DNA of 61,634 nt from a bacterium (lineage in GTDB: Bacteria > Bacillota_I > Bacilli_A > Izemoplasmatales > UBA1188): positions 1-61,634 of the forward strand of contig JAGCYY010000025.1 in assembly GCA_017960565.1 (NCBI GenBank), written 5' to 3'. Positions within the stretch are counted from its first letter, which is position 1; each line of letters starts with the position of its first letter. The translations under genes and the position numbers were made by a program. Under the pieces are notes generated by a model, which saw only the letters and a list, made by a program, of their open reading frames with translations, was not told where the DNA came from and ran no database searches. Of the stretch, positions 8,784 to 16,276 are shown in pieces.

Positions 8784-8802
8784 AAAAGGCAACATAGTTG
8801 CC
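8784..8802 (-). terminator. Terminator of degV-type gene
   Basis: GGCAAC (8788-8793) pairs with GTTGCC (8797-8802) around a 3-nt loop. TTTT follows on the minus strand. It sits 20 nt past the stop at 8823 and directly in front of the next promoter. Confidence 0.75.
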
Positions 8803-8822
8803 ATTATTGATTTAATACATTT

Positions 8823-9713
8823 TTATTCTGGATTAAAAATAGTAACTTCTTTGCCTTTAAATGAGATAGTAATAGTATCAGGACCTACTGTTGCGCCGAT
8901 GATTGGCCCAACATTTGATATATTTATTTCAAGTGGATGACATCTATTTTCTATTTCATTTGCGATATATTTAGCATCTTCTAGTGAATCAGCATGTTCA
9001 ATAAATAAAATATTGTCTTTTGGGTTTTCAAATCGTTCAACAATTATATCTATTAGTCTTGCGATTGATTTTTTTCTTCCAATAACACTCTCGTATGCAT
9101 AATTATTCCCATGAGCGTCTGAACAAATAACTGGTTTTACTTGAAGGAGTGTACCAAAGAATGCTTTAGAAGCTTTTACTCTTCCCGCTTTTTTAAGCCA
9201 TTCGAGTGAACCAACTATCGCTTGAACTTGATATTTTAAAAGATCTTTTTTTAATATCTCAAGGGCTTCATCTATTGTCTTTCCTTCGTTGGCTAATTTA
9301 GCTGCATCTATCGCGATTAAGCCTTCAGCATAATTGCTTCTAAGTGAATCAAAACATACAACTTTTCTATTTTCATATTCATTAACAAATTCTTTAAGTA
9401 ATTTTTCAGCAAAATCTTTTGAGCCAGATAATTTAGAAGAACATGCAATATATAGAACATCTAGACCTTGATCTAAATATTTTTTTGTTTTGGTTTCAAA
9501 TTCTTCTTGCTTAATTAGACTAGTTGTTGATCTCTTGCCATTTCTCATTAGCTTATAATATTCATCTGGACTGATTTTACCCCAGTCTAGGTCTGCTTCA
9601 TATTCAGTATCATCAATATTAAAAGTCATTTTATAGTAATCAATATCAAATTTCTCTCTAAAACTTAGTTCTAAATCTGATGTTGAATCTGTGATTACTT
9701 GAAATTTTTTCAT
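8823..9713 (-). CDS. DegV-family fatty-acid-binding protein
   Basis: The 296-residue protein has the DegV signatures: VITDSTSDL at the N-terminus, KRSTTSLIKQEEF, YIACSSKLSGS around the ligand-contacting Ser, and VGPIIGATVGP near the C-terminus. DegV/FakB proteins bind a fatty acid and present it to the kinase FakA for incorporation into phospholipid. No fakA is in the window, but two acyltransferase genes lie immediately downstream, which fits a lipid-related neighbourhood. AAGGAG precedes the ATG at 9713. Confidence 0.9.
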   Translation of the reverse strand: MKKFQVITDSTSDLELSFREKFDIDYYKMTFNIDDTEYEADLDWGKISPDEYYKLMRNGKRSTTSLIKQEEFETKTKKYLDQGLDVLYIACSSKLSGSKDFAEKLLKEFVNEYENRKVVCFDSLRSNYAEGLIAIDAAKLANEGKTIDEALEILKKDLLKYQVQAIVGSLEWLKKAGRVKASKAFFGTLLQVKPVICSDAHGNNYAYESVIGRKKSIARLIDIIVERFENPKDNILFIEHADSLEDAKYIANEIENRCHPLEINISNVGPIIGATVGPDTITISFKGKEVTIFNPE

Positions 9714-9790
9714 AAAAAATATTCTCCTTTTTGATTTAACCGAGAATTATTATTATATAATCATTTGATTATATCAATACTAATTGGCCT

Positions 9791-9821
9791 AAAAATCTCA
9801 ATTCCAAAAATGAGAGATTTT
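9791..9821 (-). terminator. Weak terminator-like hairpin after the LarA-type gene
   Basis: AAAATCTC (9792-9799) pairs with GAGATTTT (9814-9821) across a 14-nt loop, and the minus-strand product ends in a short T run. It is the only plausible end for the five-gene operon upstream. The rest of the 186-nt gap is AT-rich without a clear motif. Confidence 0.4.
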
Positions 9822-9899
9822 AAAAGAATGGTTATTTTTTTCTCAAAAAAAGAGAATATTATATTTTTAGTATAAATAGATATGATGTATTTAAAATTT

Positions 9900-11156
9900 C
9901 TACTCTTTATACATCCAAAGTCCAAGTGCTGGATTTGAAATAAAATATATTTCTTCACCATCGACATTGTTGTATCCATCTTTTAATTTTGATGGATCAT
10001 ATTTCTTTATAACTTTGTTATAATCAAGAGGAATAAAATTAACATTTTTTATTTCTTCTTGAGTTATATTTTTTACGGCATAATACACTTTAAATCTATC
10101 ATCACTAGATCCGTGAATAAGATGGGCGGCAACACTTGTGTTTTCTTTTAAATCCTGGTTTTTATTAAGAAGATCTAATACTTTTAATCTTCCTACATAA
10201 CCATATTTTCTAATGAGCACATCTACTCCTTCGTCTTCACCAAATTTAGTGATTCCTGGAGCTAGAATTATTAATTCACCACCAGTTGCGATTGCCATTC
10301 TAGTACGATAAATCGCTTTGTTTCCGAGCCATGTACTTCTAAATTCTTTTTCATCTAAATAAACAATGCATTTTTTGATTGGTTTATTTACATAATTAAA
10401 ATTATATTTAGAAGATAGTTCTATTGCAGCTTCTAAACCATTTCTATTCTCAGAAATAAAAAGTCCATGTGTATTTATTTTTCCGTGTTCATTTGTAGTG
10501 ACAGTTAAAATGAATGTGATTGGTCTATTCTTTAAAAAATGATTGAATGAATAGTCAAATATCTTTCTTACAGGAGTATTATCTCTACCCATCATCCTTT
10601 CCATACCATATACAGCACCAATAATATGTGATGAATTTATCATCGATCTTCCACCACAGCCAACAAATAAGTTTTTAGCGTGATTTGCCATACCTACAAC
10701 TTCATGTGGCACAACTTGCCCAACTGATAGTATCAAATCATATGATTCATCCATAATGATCTTATTTACTTCTACATCTACAGGTTTTTCCCAAAGACCT
10801 TCTGTAACTGATGACACATATTCTTTTGGAACCTCACCAATCTTGACTACATCATTTCTCCAGTCATGATATAAGAATTTTTCCAAAGGGATATCTCCAA
10901 ACATTTCATTTTTTTGTTCGAGAGTTATCGCTTCATGTGTTCCAAGTGCAGGCATAATGTCTACATAGATTTCTCTTTTTATGCATTCGTGATAAAGAAC
11001 ATTCGTAATGAATCCTGCTTTCGAATGAAATCTTGTATAATCAGGAGGAAGAATCAATAATTTCTTAGGTGCTTTAGTATCAAGCACTTCAATTAGTGAT
11101 TTTATGATATCTTCATCTTTTATATTGCCATTTTCACTTGATAAAAATAATTCCAT
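9900..11156 (-). CDS. LarA-superfamily nickel-pincer racemase/epimerase, possible gluconate/mannonate 2-epimerase
   Basis: The 418-residue protein keeps the LarA cofactor and catalytic residues. H74 lies in ALGTHEAIT. H151 and K161 lie in PHEVVGMANHAKNLFVG, and H177 is 16 residues after the lysine. These spacings equal the H174-K184-H200 spacings of Lactobacillus LarA. K161 would attach the Ni-pincer nucleotide. LarA relatives act on various 2-hydroxy acids, including D-gluconate 2-epimerisation. The operon (SDR, 6-phosphogluconate dehydrogenase, PfkB kinase) favours a sugar acid. Its start abuts the SDR stop, with AGGAG 5 nt before the ATG, so translation is probably coupled. No lar cofactor-synthesis genes are in the window. 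Confidence 0.8.
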   Translation of the reverse strand: MELFLSSENGNIKDEDIIKSLIEVLDTKAPKKLLILPPDYTRFHSKAGFITNVLYHECIKREIYVDIMPALGTHEAITLEQKNEMFGDIPLEKFLYHDWRNDVVKIGEVPKEYVSSVTEGLWEKPVDVEVNKIIMDESYDLILSVGQVVPHEVVGMANHAKNLFVGCGGRSMINSSHIIGAVYGMERMMGRDNTPVRKIFDYSFNHFLKNRPITFILTVTTNEHGKINTHGLFISENRNGLEAAIELSSKYNFNYVNKPIKKCIVYLDEKEFRSTWLGNKAIYRTRMAIATGGELIILAPGITKFGEDEGVDVLIRKYGYVGRLKVLDLLNKNQDLKENTSVAAHLIHGSSDDRFKVYYAVKNITQEEIKNVNFIPLDYNKVIKKYDPSKLKDGYNNVDGEEIYFISNPALGLWMYKE

Positions 11157-11999
11157 TTATACTCCTGAATATGAAGAGAAGCCACCATCTATTGGAAGCA
11201 CTACACCAGTAATGAATGACGCAGCTTCATTGTCTAATAAGAAATATGTTGCACCAACTATTTCTTCTGCTTCACCGAATCTTCCCATTGGTGTGTTTCT
11301 TAAAATCTTTTCTGTTCTTTGTGTTGGAGTTCCATCAGGATTCCAAAGAAGAGCTTTATTTTGAATTGTTGAGAAGAAGCCAGGGGCAATAGCGTTAACT
11401 CTGATACCTACTTTAGAGAAATGTACTGCAAGCCATTTTGTAAAATTAGAAATAGCTGCTTTAGCTGCACTATATGCTGGGATCTTAGTAAGAGGAGTAA
11501 ATGCATTCATAGAACTGATGTTTAAGATATTGCATCCGCTTCTACCGATCATATCTTTCCCAAACACTTGTGTAGTTAAAAGTGTACCAGTGAAGTTTAA
11601 ACCAAAAACAAAATTGAATCCGTCGATTGGTAAATCGAAGAAGTCTTGATTTTCAGGATCATCTAGGTGTTCTGGATCAAAGAATTCGTCAGTTGTTTGA
11701 GCTTTCTTGTTGTTTCCTCCAGCACCATTAATTAAGATATCGCATTTACCATATTTATTTAATACATTTGTATGACATGCTTCAAGTGAAGCTTTTTCTA
11801 AAATATTACATTGGAATGCTTCTGCTTCAAAACCTTCATTTTTGATTTCATCAGCAACTTTTTTACCAGCATCAACATTTAAATCGAGGATAGCAACTTT
11901 AGCACCTCCTCTAGCAATAGCTTTTGCGAGCACAGAACATAAAATTCCTGCACCACCAGTTACAACTACCACTTTGTCTTTAAAATTAGGGATATTCAT
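11157..11999 (-). CDS. uxuB: SDR-family D-mannonate oxidoreductase (fructuronate reductase type)
   Basis: The 280-residue short-chain dehydrogenase has the TGGAGILCSVLAKAI nucleotide-binding loop, NGAGG, and the catalytic Ser (NISSMNAF), Tyr and Lys (PAYSAAKAAI). It has the C-terminus VLPIDGGFSSYSGV, which matches the SDR-type UxuB of Bacillus. That enzyme interconverts D-fructuronate and D-mannonate with NAD(H). Its operon partners and the uronate isomerase at 21.3 kb support the role. Specificity for another sugar acid (for example gluconate 5-dehydrogenase) remains possible. Confidence 0.75.
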   Translation of the reverse strand: MNIPNFKDKVVVVTGGAGILCSVLAKAIARGGAKVAILDLNVDAGKKVADEIKNEGFEAEAFQCNILEKASLEACHTNVLNKYGKCDILINGAGGNNKKAQTTDEFFDPEHLDDPENQDFFDLPIDGFNFVFGLNFTGTLLTTQVFGKDMIGRSGCNILNISSMNAFTPLTKIPAYSAAKAAISNFTKWLAVHFSKVGIRVNAIAPGFFSTIQNKALLWNPDGTPTQRTEKILRNTPMGRFGEAEEIVGATYFLLDNEAASFITGVVLPIDGGFSSYSGV

Positions 12000-12014
12000 A
12001 TATTCTCCTCCTCT

Positions 12015-13469
12015 TTATGCATTATATGTTCCAGCTGTTGTCTTCCCACCATGACCTGTCCAGTTTGTATGGAAATGTTCGCCTCTTTCTTTATCTACTC
12101 TTTCATATGTGTGTGCACCGAAATAATCTCTTTGTGCTTGAAGGAGGTTTTGTGGAAGCATTTCTGATTTATAGCCATCAAAATAAGCAAGTCCAGCTGA
12201 CATAGATGGAACTGGAATTCCATTTAATACTGCAGTTGCAATAACTCTTCTTAAAGCAGCTACAGACTCATCAATCTCGTTTTTGAAATAATCATCAAGC
12301 ATTAGATTCTCAAGAGATGGATTCTTTTTATAAGCTTCATTGATTTTACCTAAGAAACTGCTTCTTATAATGCAACCACCTCTCCATGTTAGAGCAATTG
12401 CACCGTAATCTAGATTCCATTCGTATGTCTTTGCAGCTTCTTTTAAAAGACTAAATCCTTGAGCATATGACATAATTTTAGATACATATAATGCTTTTTC
12501 AATATCATTGATTAAATCTTCTTTAGTACCATTATATGAAATAGGTGTTTTGTTAAATACTTTAGAGGCAGCTACTCTGTCTTCTTTATGAGCTGATAAA
12601 CATCTTTGATAAACAGCTTCTGTGATAAGTGTTAGAGGAGTGCCTTCATCAAGTGCACTGATAGACGCCCATTTTCCTGTACCTTTTTGTCCAGCAGCAT
12701 CTAAAATCTTTTCAACAACAACTTCGCCATTTTCATCTTTGTATTTTAAGATATTAGAAGTTATTTCAACGAGATAACTATTTAATTTACCTTCGTTCCA
12801 CTTAGTGAATATCTTTGAAATTTCTTCACTAGATAGACCAAGAATTTTTCTCATTAAATCATATGATTCACAGATTAATTCCATATCGCCATATTCGATG
12901 CCGTTATGAACCATCTTTACATAATGACCAGCACCGCCTTCACCGATATATGAACAGCACGCTTCACCTGTATCTATCTTTGCTGCAATGGCAGTATAGA
13001 TTTCTTTGATGTGTTCCCAAGCTTCTTTTGTGCCACCTGGCATTAATGATGGACCATTTAATGCACCTTCTTCACCACCTGAAACACCCATGCCAATAAA
13101 TCTTAGTCCCTTATCTTCCATCATCTTTGCACGACGGATAGTATCATTAAAGTTAGAATTACCACCGTCTATAACGATATCCCCTTTTTCAAGGAATGGT
13201 AATAATTTATCGAGAGTTTGATCTACTGGTGAACCAGCCTTGATCATTATCATTATTTTTCTTGGAGTCTTTAAAGACTTAACAAGATCTTCAACTTTGT
13301 GACAGCCTTTTACAGGAAGACCTTTTCCTCTTCCCGTAACAAAATTATCTATTACAGAATCAATAATATCATATACAGATACACTAAAACCTTTGTTGAT
13401 CATATTCATAGAGAGGTTTTCACCCATAACTCCAAGACCGATCATTCCTATATCAAATAATTTATCCAT
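12015..13469 (-). CDS. gnd: 6-phosphogluconate dehydrogenase, decarboxylating
   Basis: The 484-residue enzyme has GLGVMGENL for NAD(P) binding and GGNSNF. The substrate motif is GVSGGEEGALNGPSLMPGG, followed by the catalytic lysine in HYVKMVHNGIEYGDM. The C-terminus is FHTNWTGHGGKTTAGTYNA. It converts 6-phosphogluconate to ribulose 5-phosphate, CO2 and NAD(P)H. The start at 13469 follows AAAAGG and begins the conserved core; the in-frame extension upstream overlaps the kinase gene. The gene lies 4 nt after the kinase stop within the sugar-acid operon. Confidence 0.93.
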   Translation of the reverse strand: MDKLFDIGMIGLGVMGENLSMNMINKGFSVSVYDIIDSVIDNFVTGRGKGLPVKGCHKVEDLVKSLKTPRKIMIMIKAGSPVDQTLDKLLPFLEKGDIVIDGGNSNFNDTIRRAKMMEDKGLRFIGMGVSGGEEGALNGPSLMPGGTKEAWEHIKEIYTAIAAKIDTGEACCSYIGEGGAGHYVKMVHNGIEYGDMELICESYDLMRKILGLSSEEISKIFTKWNEGKLNSYLVEITSNILKYKDENGEVVVEKILDAAGQKGTGKWASISALDEGTPLTLITEAVYQRCLSAHKEDRVAASKVFNKTPISYNGTKEDLINDIEKALYVSKIMSYAQGFSLLKEAAKTYEWNLDYGAIALTWRGGCIIRSSFLGKINEAYKKNPSLENLMLDDYFKNEIDESVAALRRVIATAVLNGIPVPSMSAGLAYFDGYKSEMLPQNLLQAQRDYFGAHTYERVDKERGEHFHTNWTGHGGKTTAGTYNA

Positions 13470-13473
13470 ATTA

Positions 13474-14556
13474 TTACCTTTTAACTCTAGCATTTCCTTT
13501 GAAAATTGACCAAACTTCATCTTCATCAATTGGAGTTGCATAATCATTTAATGAAGATGCTGCTAAAACACCAGTAGCCCAACCAAATTCTGTCGCAGTC
13601 TTAACATCTTTTCCAGATAATAGTGAATATAATAGTCCACCTACGAAACCATCACCACCACCGATTCTATCCATAACTTGAATAGGTCTTGGTTCAATTA
13701 TATTCCAACCTTCGCTAGAATACGAGATAGCACCCCATAAATGTTCATTAGCACTTACAACTTGTCTTAGAGTAGTCGCAAACACAGAAACATTTGGATA
13801 TTCAGCTTTAGCTGTTTCAATCATCCCTTTAAATCCATCAATTTTAGAAACGATATCTTTTCCTCCAGCTTCAGGGCCTTTAAGTCCAAGTGCTAATTGA
13901 TAGTCTTCTTCGTTACCGATTAGAATATCTGTTAAAGATACTATTTCTTTGAATGATTTAGATAATTCTTCTTCTCTATCTTTCCAGAATGATGCACGAT
14001 AATTGAGATCAAAAGAAACTAATGTGCCATTCTTTTTAGCGATTCTTGCGAGCGCTAAACAGAATTCTTTTGTTTCAGGAGATAGGGCAGCAATTAGTCC
14101 AGACATATGGATCATTTGTACCTTTTCTTCTTTGAATAATTTGTCGAGATCGAAATCGTCTACTGATAGCGTTCTACCAACTTCACCAGCTCTGTCGTTT
14201 TCGACTCTTGGTGCACGTGAGCCAAAACCACTGTCAGCAATATTGAATTGATGACGATAACCCCATGGTCCAACCTTAGCTTTATCTTTTCCAATAAAGT
14301 TAATGTTTCTCTTTCTTAGTTCCCCCTTAATGAACTGAGCAATTTGTGAATCCTTTACAAATGTAGTGAGTACAAGTGTAGACATTCCAAGAGATGCTGG
14401 AACGTTTAGGACATTAGTTTCTGCACTAGTAGATTGCATTCTAAATAGATTAGATGTGAAGACTTCAGTTCTATCAACTGGAGTGATTCTAACACCAACA
14501 CTAGATGGTGCAATTAAATTGTACTTTGCAGTTTCATTAAATTTTAATCCGTTCAT
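13474..14556 (-). CDS. kdgK: PfkB-family sugar kinase, probable 2-keto-3-deoxygluconate kinase
   Basis: The 360-residue kinase has the PfkB fold, ending in the anion-hole/catalytic motif DRIGGGDGFVGGLLY (catalytic Asp in GGGD). The mid-protein strand is VSFDLNYRASFW, as in KDG kinases. Those enzymes phosphorylate 2-keto-3-deoxygluconate, the product of mannonate dehydratase. No uxuA or KDPG aldolase is in this window. A gluconate or other sugar-acid kinase activity cannot be excluded. GGAG precedes the ATG by 10 nt, and the gene follows the HAD phosphatase after 2 nt. Confidence 0.75.
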   Translation of the reverse strand: MNGLKFNETAKYNLIAPSSVGVRITPVDRTEVFTSNLFRMQSTSAETNVLNVPASLGMSTLVLTTFVKDSQIAQFIKGELRKRNINFIGKDKAKVGPWGYRHQFNIADSGFGSRAPRVENDRAGEVGRTLSVDDFDLDKLFKEEKVQMIHMSGLIAALSPETKEFCLALARIAKKNGTLVSFDLNYRASFWKDREEELSKSFKEIVSLTDILIGNEEDYQLALGLKGPEAGGKDIVSKIDGFKGMIETAKAEYPNVSVFATTLRQVVSANEHLWGAISYSSEGWNIIEPRPIQVMDRIGGGDGFVGGLLYSLLSGKDVKTATEFGWATGVLAASSLNDYATPIDEDEVWSIFKGNARVKR

Positions 14557-14558
14557 TT

Positions 14559-15359
14559 TTATATGTCTCCTTTTTTTATAAACTTATTAATTACTTCTAA
14601 GACTCCATCATTTTCATTATCATTTATCGTTATGTAGTCTGCGACAGCTTTCACCGTGTCTCTTGCGTTTTTCATCGCAACACCAATACCAGCTCTTTTG
14701 ATCATTGATATATCATTCTCTTCGTCACCAATAGCAATAGTATTTTCGTCTTTGATATTATAATAATCTTGAATTATTTTTAGTGTCTTGCCTTTTGATG
14801 CACTAGAATTAACGAATTCATAGAATTTGAAATCGCTTCTTATTCTAGTGGTTGATTCAAGTTTATTAAAAACATCTAAATCATAATTCTTTTCTTCATC
14901 TTTATTTAAGAACCAGATTATTTTAATAATGTTTTTAAAATCTATCTCGTCAATATTAGATATTTTGATTGGTTCTAGATTAGAATATTTTATATAATTA
15001 AAAACTCTTTCGTTTTCGTCTTTGTAATATAAATCACCATTCATATACAGTATAAAAGGAACACTTAAATCACATAGATGATTGATGATGAATCTAGCGT
15101 CTTTTTCTATCAGCTTGCATTCATAGAGAACTTCTCCTGATGGATATAATTCTACAAGTGAACCATTGAATAAAGAAAGTGGCATTTTTTGATTAAAAAG
15201 ATCTAGGTATTTTTTGATTCCTTTTGTTGGTCTACCAGTGGATATTGAAAAAATAACCTTATGTTTTTTAAGCGAGTTGATTGCTTCAATTTGTTCAACC
15301 GATATCGTTTTATCGTTTTTTAAAAGAGTACCATCTAGGTCAACACATAATAGTTTCAT
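14559..15359 (-). CDS. HAD-superfamily Cof-type sugar phosphatase
   Basis: The 266-residue protein has the HAD nucleophile motif LCVDLDGTLL. It has the STGRP motif II, a C2 cap, the conserved Lys (SKGKTL) and the GDEENDISMIKRAG metal-binding motif. Cof-type enzymes dephosphorylate sugar phosphates or related metabolites. It is the first gene of the sugar-acid operon, facing the AraC regulator across a 112-bp intergenic region, so it may relieve sugar-phosphate build-up (inference). Confidence 0.87.
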   Translation of the reverse strand: MKLLCVDLDGTLLKNDKTISVEQIEAINSLKKHKVIFSISTGRPTKGIKKYLDLFNQKMPLSLFNGSLVELYPSGEVLYECKLIEKDARFIINHLCDLSVPFILYMNGDLYYKDENERVFNYIKYSNLEPIKISNIDEIDFKNIIKIIWFLNKDEEKNYDLDVFNKLESTTRIRSDFKFYEFVNSSASKGKTLKIIQDYYNIKDENTIAIGDEENDISMIKRAGIGVAMKNARDTVKAVADYITINDNENDGVLEVINKFIKKGDI

Positions 15360-15471
15360 AATTTACCTATTTTTTATTACAATTCAATGATAATACACAT
15401 TTTGATACAATACAATTGCATAAATAGCTTTTTTTATTGCAATTCTTGCAAATGTATTATATTATATAAGT
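15360..15471. promoter_or_regulatory. Divergent promoter and AraC operator region with TTGCAW repeats
   Basis: TTGCAT (15416-15421), TTGCAA (15437-15442) and TTGCAA (15446-15451) are spaced 21 and 9 bp apart. On the minus strand a TATTAT -10 preceded by TGTG serves the sugar-acid operon but has no good -35, as expected for activator-dependent transcription. On the plus strand an AT-rich TATATT/TATAAG region precedes the araC-type gene. The repeats are the likely regulator-binding sites. Confidence 0.5.
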
Positions 15472-16266
15472 ATGAACAAAGAAAGAGAACAATTATTCTA
15501 TCATCACACATACACCATAGCCCCTAAAAAGGAAGATTTTTATGGACATATTCATAATGAATATGAACTATTGTTTTTCTATGGTGGAAAAGCCGACTTC
15601 GATATTGGTGGTAAAACATATCACTTAAGAAAGAATGATTTGATTCTCGTTAAACCAGCAATTTATCACTACTTAAACATCTTATCTGACTCTAAACCAT
15701 ATGATAGAGTAGTTTTTAATTTCCGCGAAGATGATATCGATCAAACTTTAAGAGAATCGCTTTTAAAGCTAGGCACTAGATATTCAATAGATGCTGAATC
15801 ACCAATAAAATATATGATGGATGCCCTAATAAAAAACGAAAATATTCTTGATGAACACGAATTTGAATATACTAAACAATCAACAATTAACATCATCATA
15901 TCTTGCTTGGGACATATGACAACTGACAATGACTATATTGTAAAAGACTCTGAAGATACATTCAGTTTGATTGTTGACTACATCGACAACAATCCAGAAA
16001 CATCAATCAATTCTAAAATATTAAAAGAGATGTTTTATGTCAGCGAATCTTGGATAAGCCATGCCTTCAAAAATAGATTTGGTATGAGTTTGATGCAATA
16101 TGTCAATAAGAAAAAGATTCTCTATGCTCAACAGTTAATAGAAACAGGTACATCTATCAAAAAAGCATCTGAAATCTGCGAATACAAAGATTATACAACC
16201 TTTTATAGGCAATATAGAAAATATCTAGGTAAGGAACCTATGAAGGATAAAGGAAGACTACAATGA
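15472..16266 (+). CDS. AraC-family transcriptional regulator
   Basis: The 264-residue protein has an N-terminal cupin-type sensor (HIHNEYELLFFYGGKADF with metal-type histidines, about residues 20-95). A C-terminal double helix-turn-helix follows (about 170-260: MFYVSESWISHAFKNRFGMS then IKKASEICEYKDYTTFYRQY), typical of AraC regulators. It is divergent from the sugar-acid operon and probably controls it in response to a uronate or aldonate; the inducer is not known. Its TGA stop lies in the loop of a terminator hairpin shared with the convergent U32 gene. Confidence 0.9.
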   Translation: MNKEREQLFYHHTYTIAPKKEDFYGHIHNEYELLFFYGGKADFDIGGKTYHLRKNDLILVKPAIYHYLNILSDSKPYDRVVFNFREDDIDQTLRESLLKLGTRYSIDAESPIKYMMDALIKNENILDEHEFEYTKQSTINIIISCLGHMTTDNDYIVKDSEDTFSLIVDYIDNNPETSINSKILKEMFYVSESWISHAFKNRFGMSLMQYVNKKKILYAQQLIETGTSIKKASEICEYKDYTTFYRQYRKYLGKEPMKDKGRLQ

Positions 16267-16276
16267 GTCTTCCTTT
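16249..16276. terminator. Bidirectional terminator between araC-type and U32 genes
   Basis: AAAGGAAGACT (16249-16259) pairs perfectly with AGTCTTCCTTT (16266-16276) around a 6-nt loop. The plus-strand transcript then runs into ATTTT. The stem includes the last codons of the regulator, and the minus-strand gene stops at 16275. Confidence 0.85.

Noticed and set aside
9714-9790. degV promoter
   Set aside because: Several TATAAT-like strings exist but none has an acceptable -35 at 16-18 bp, so no single promoter is called.
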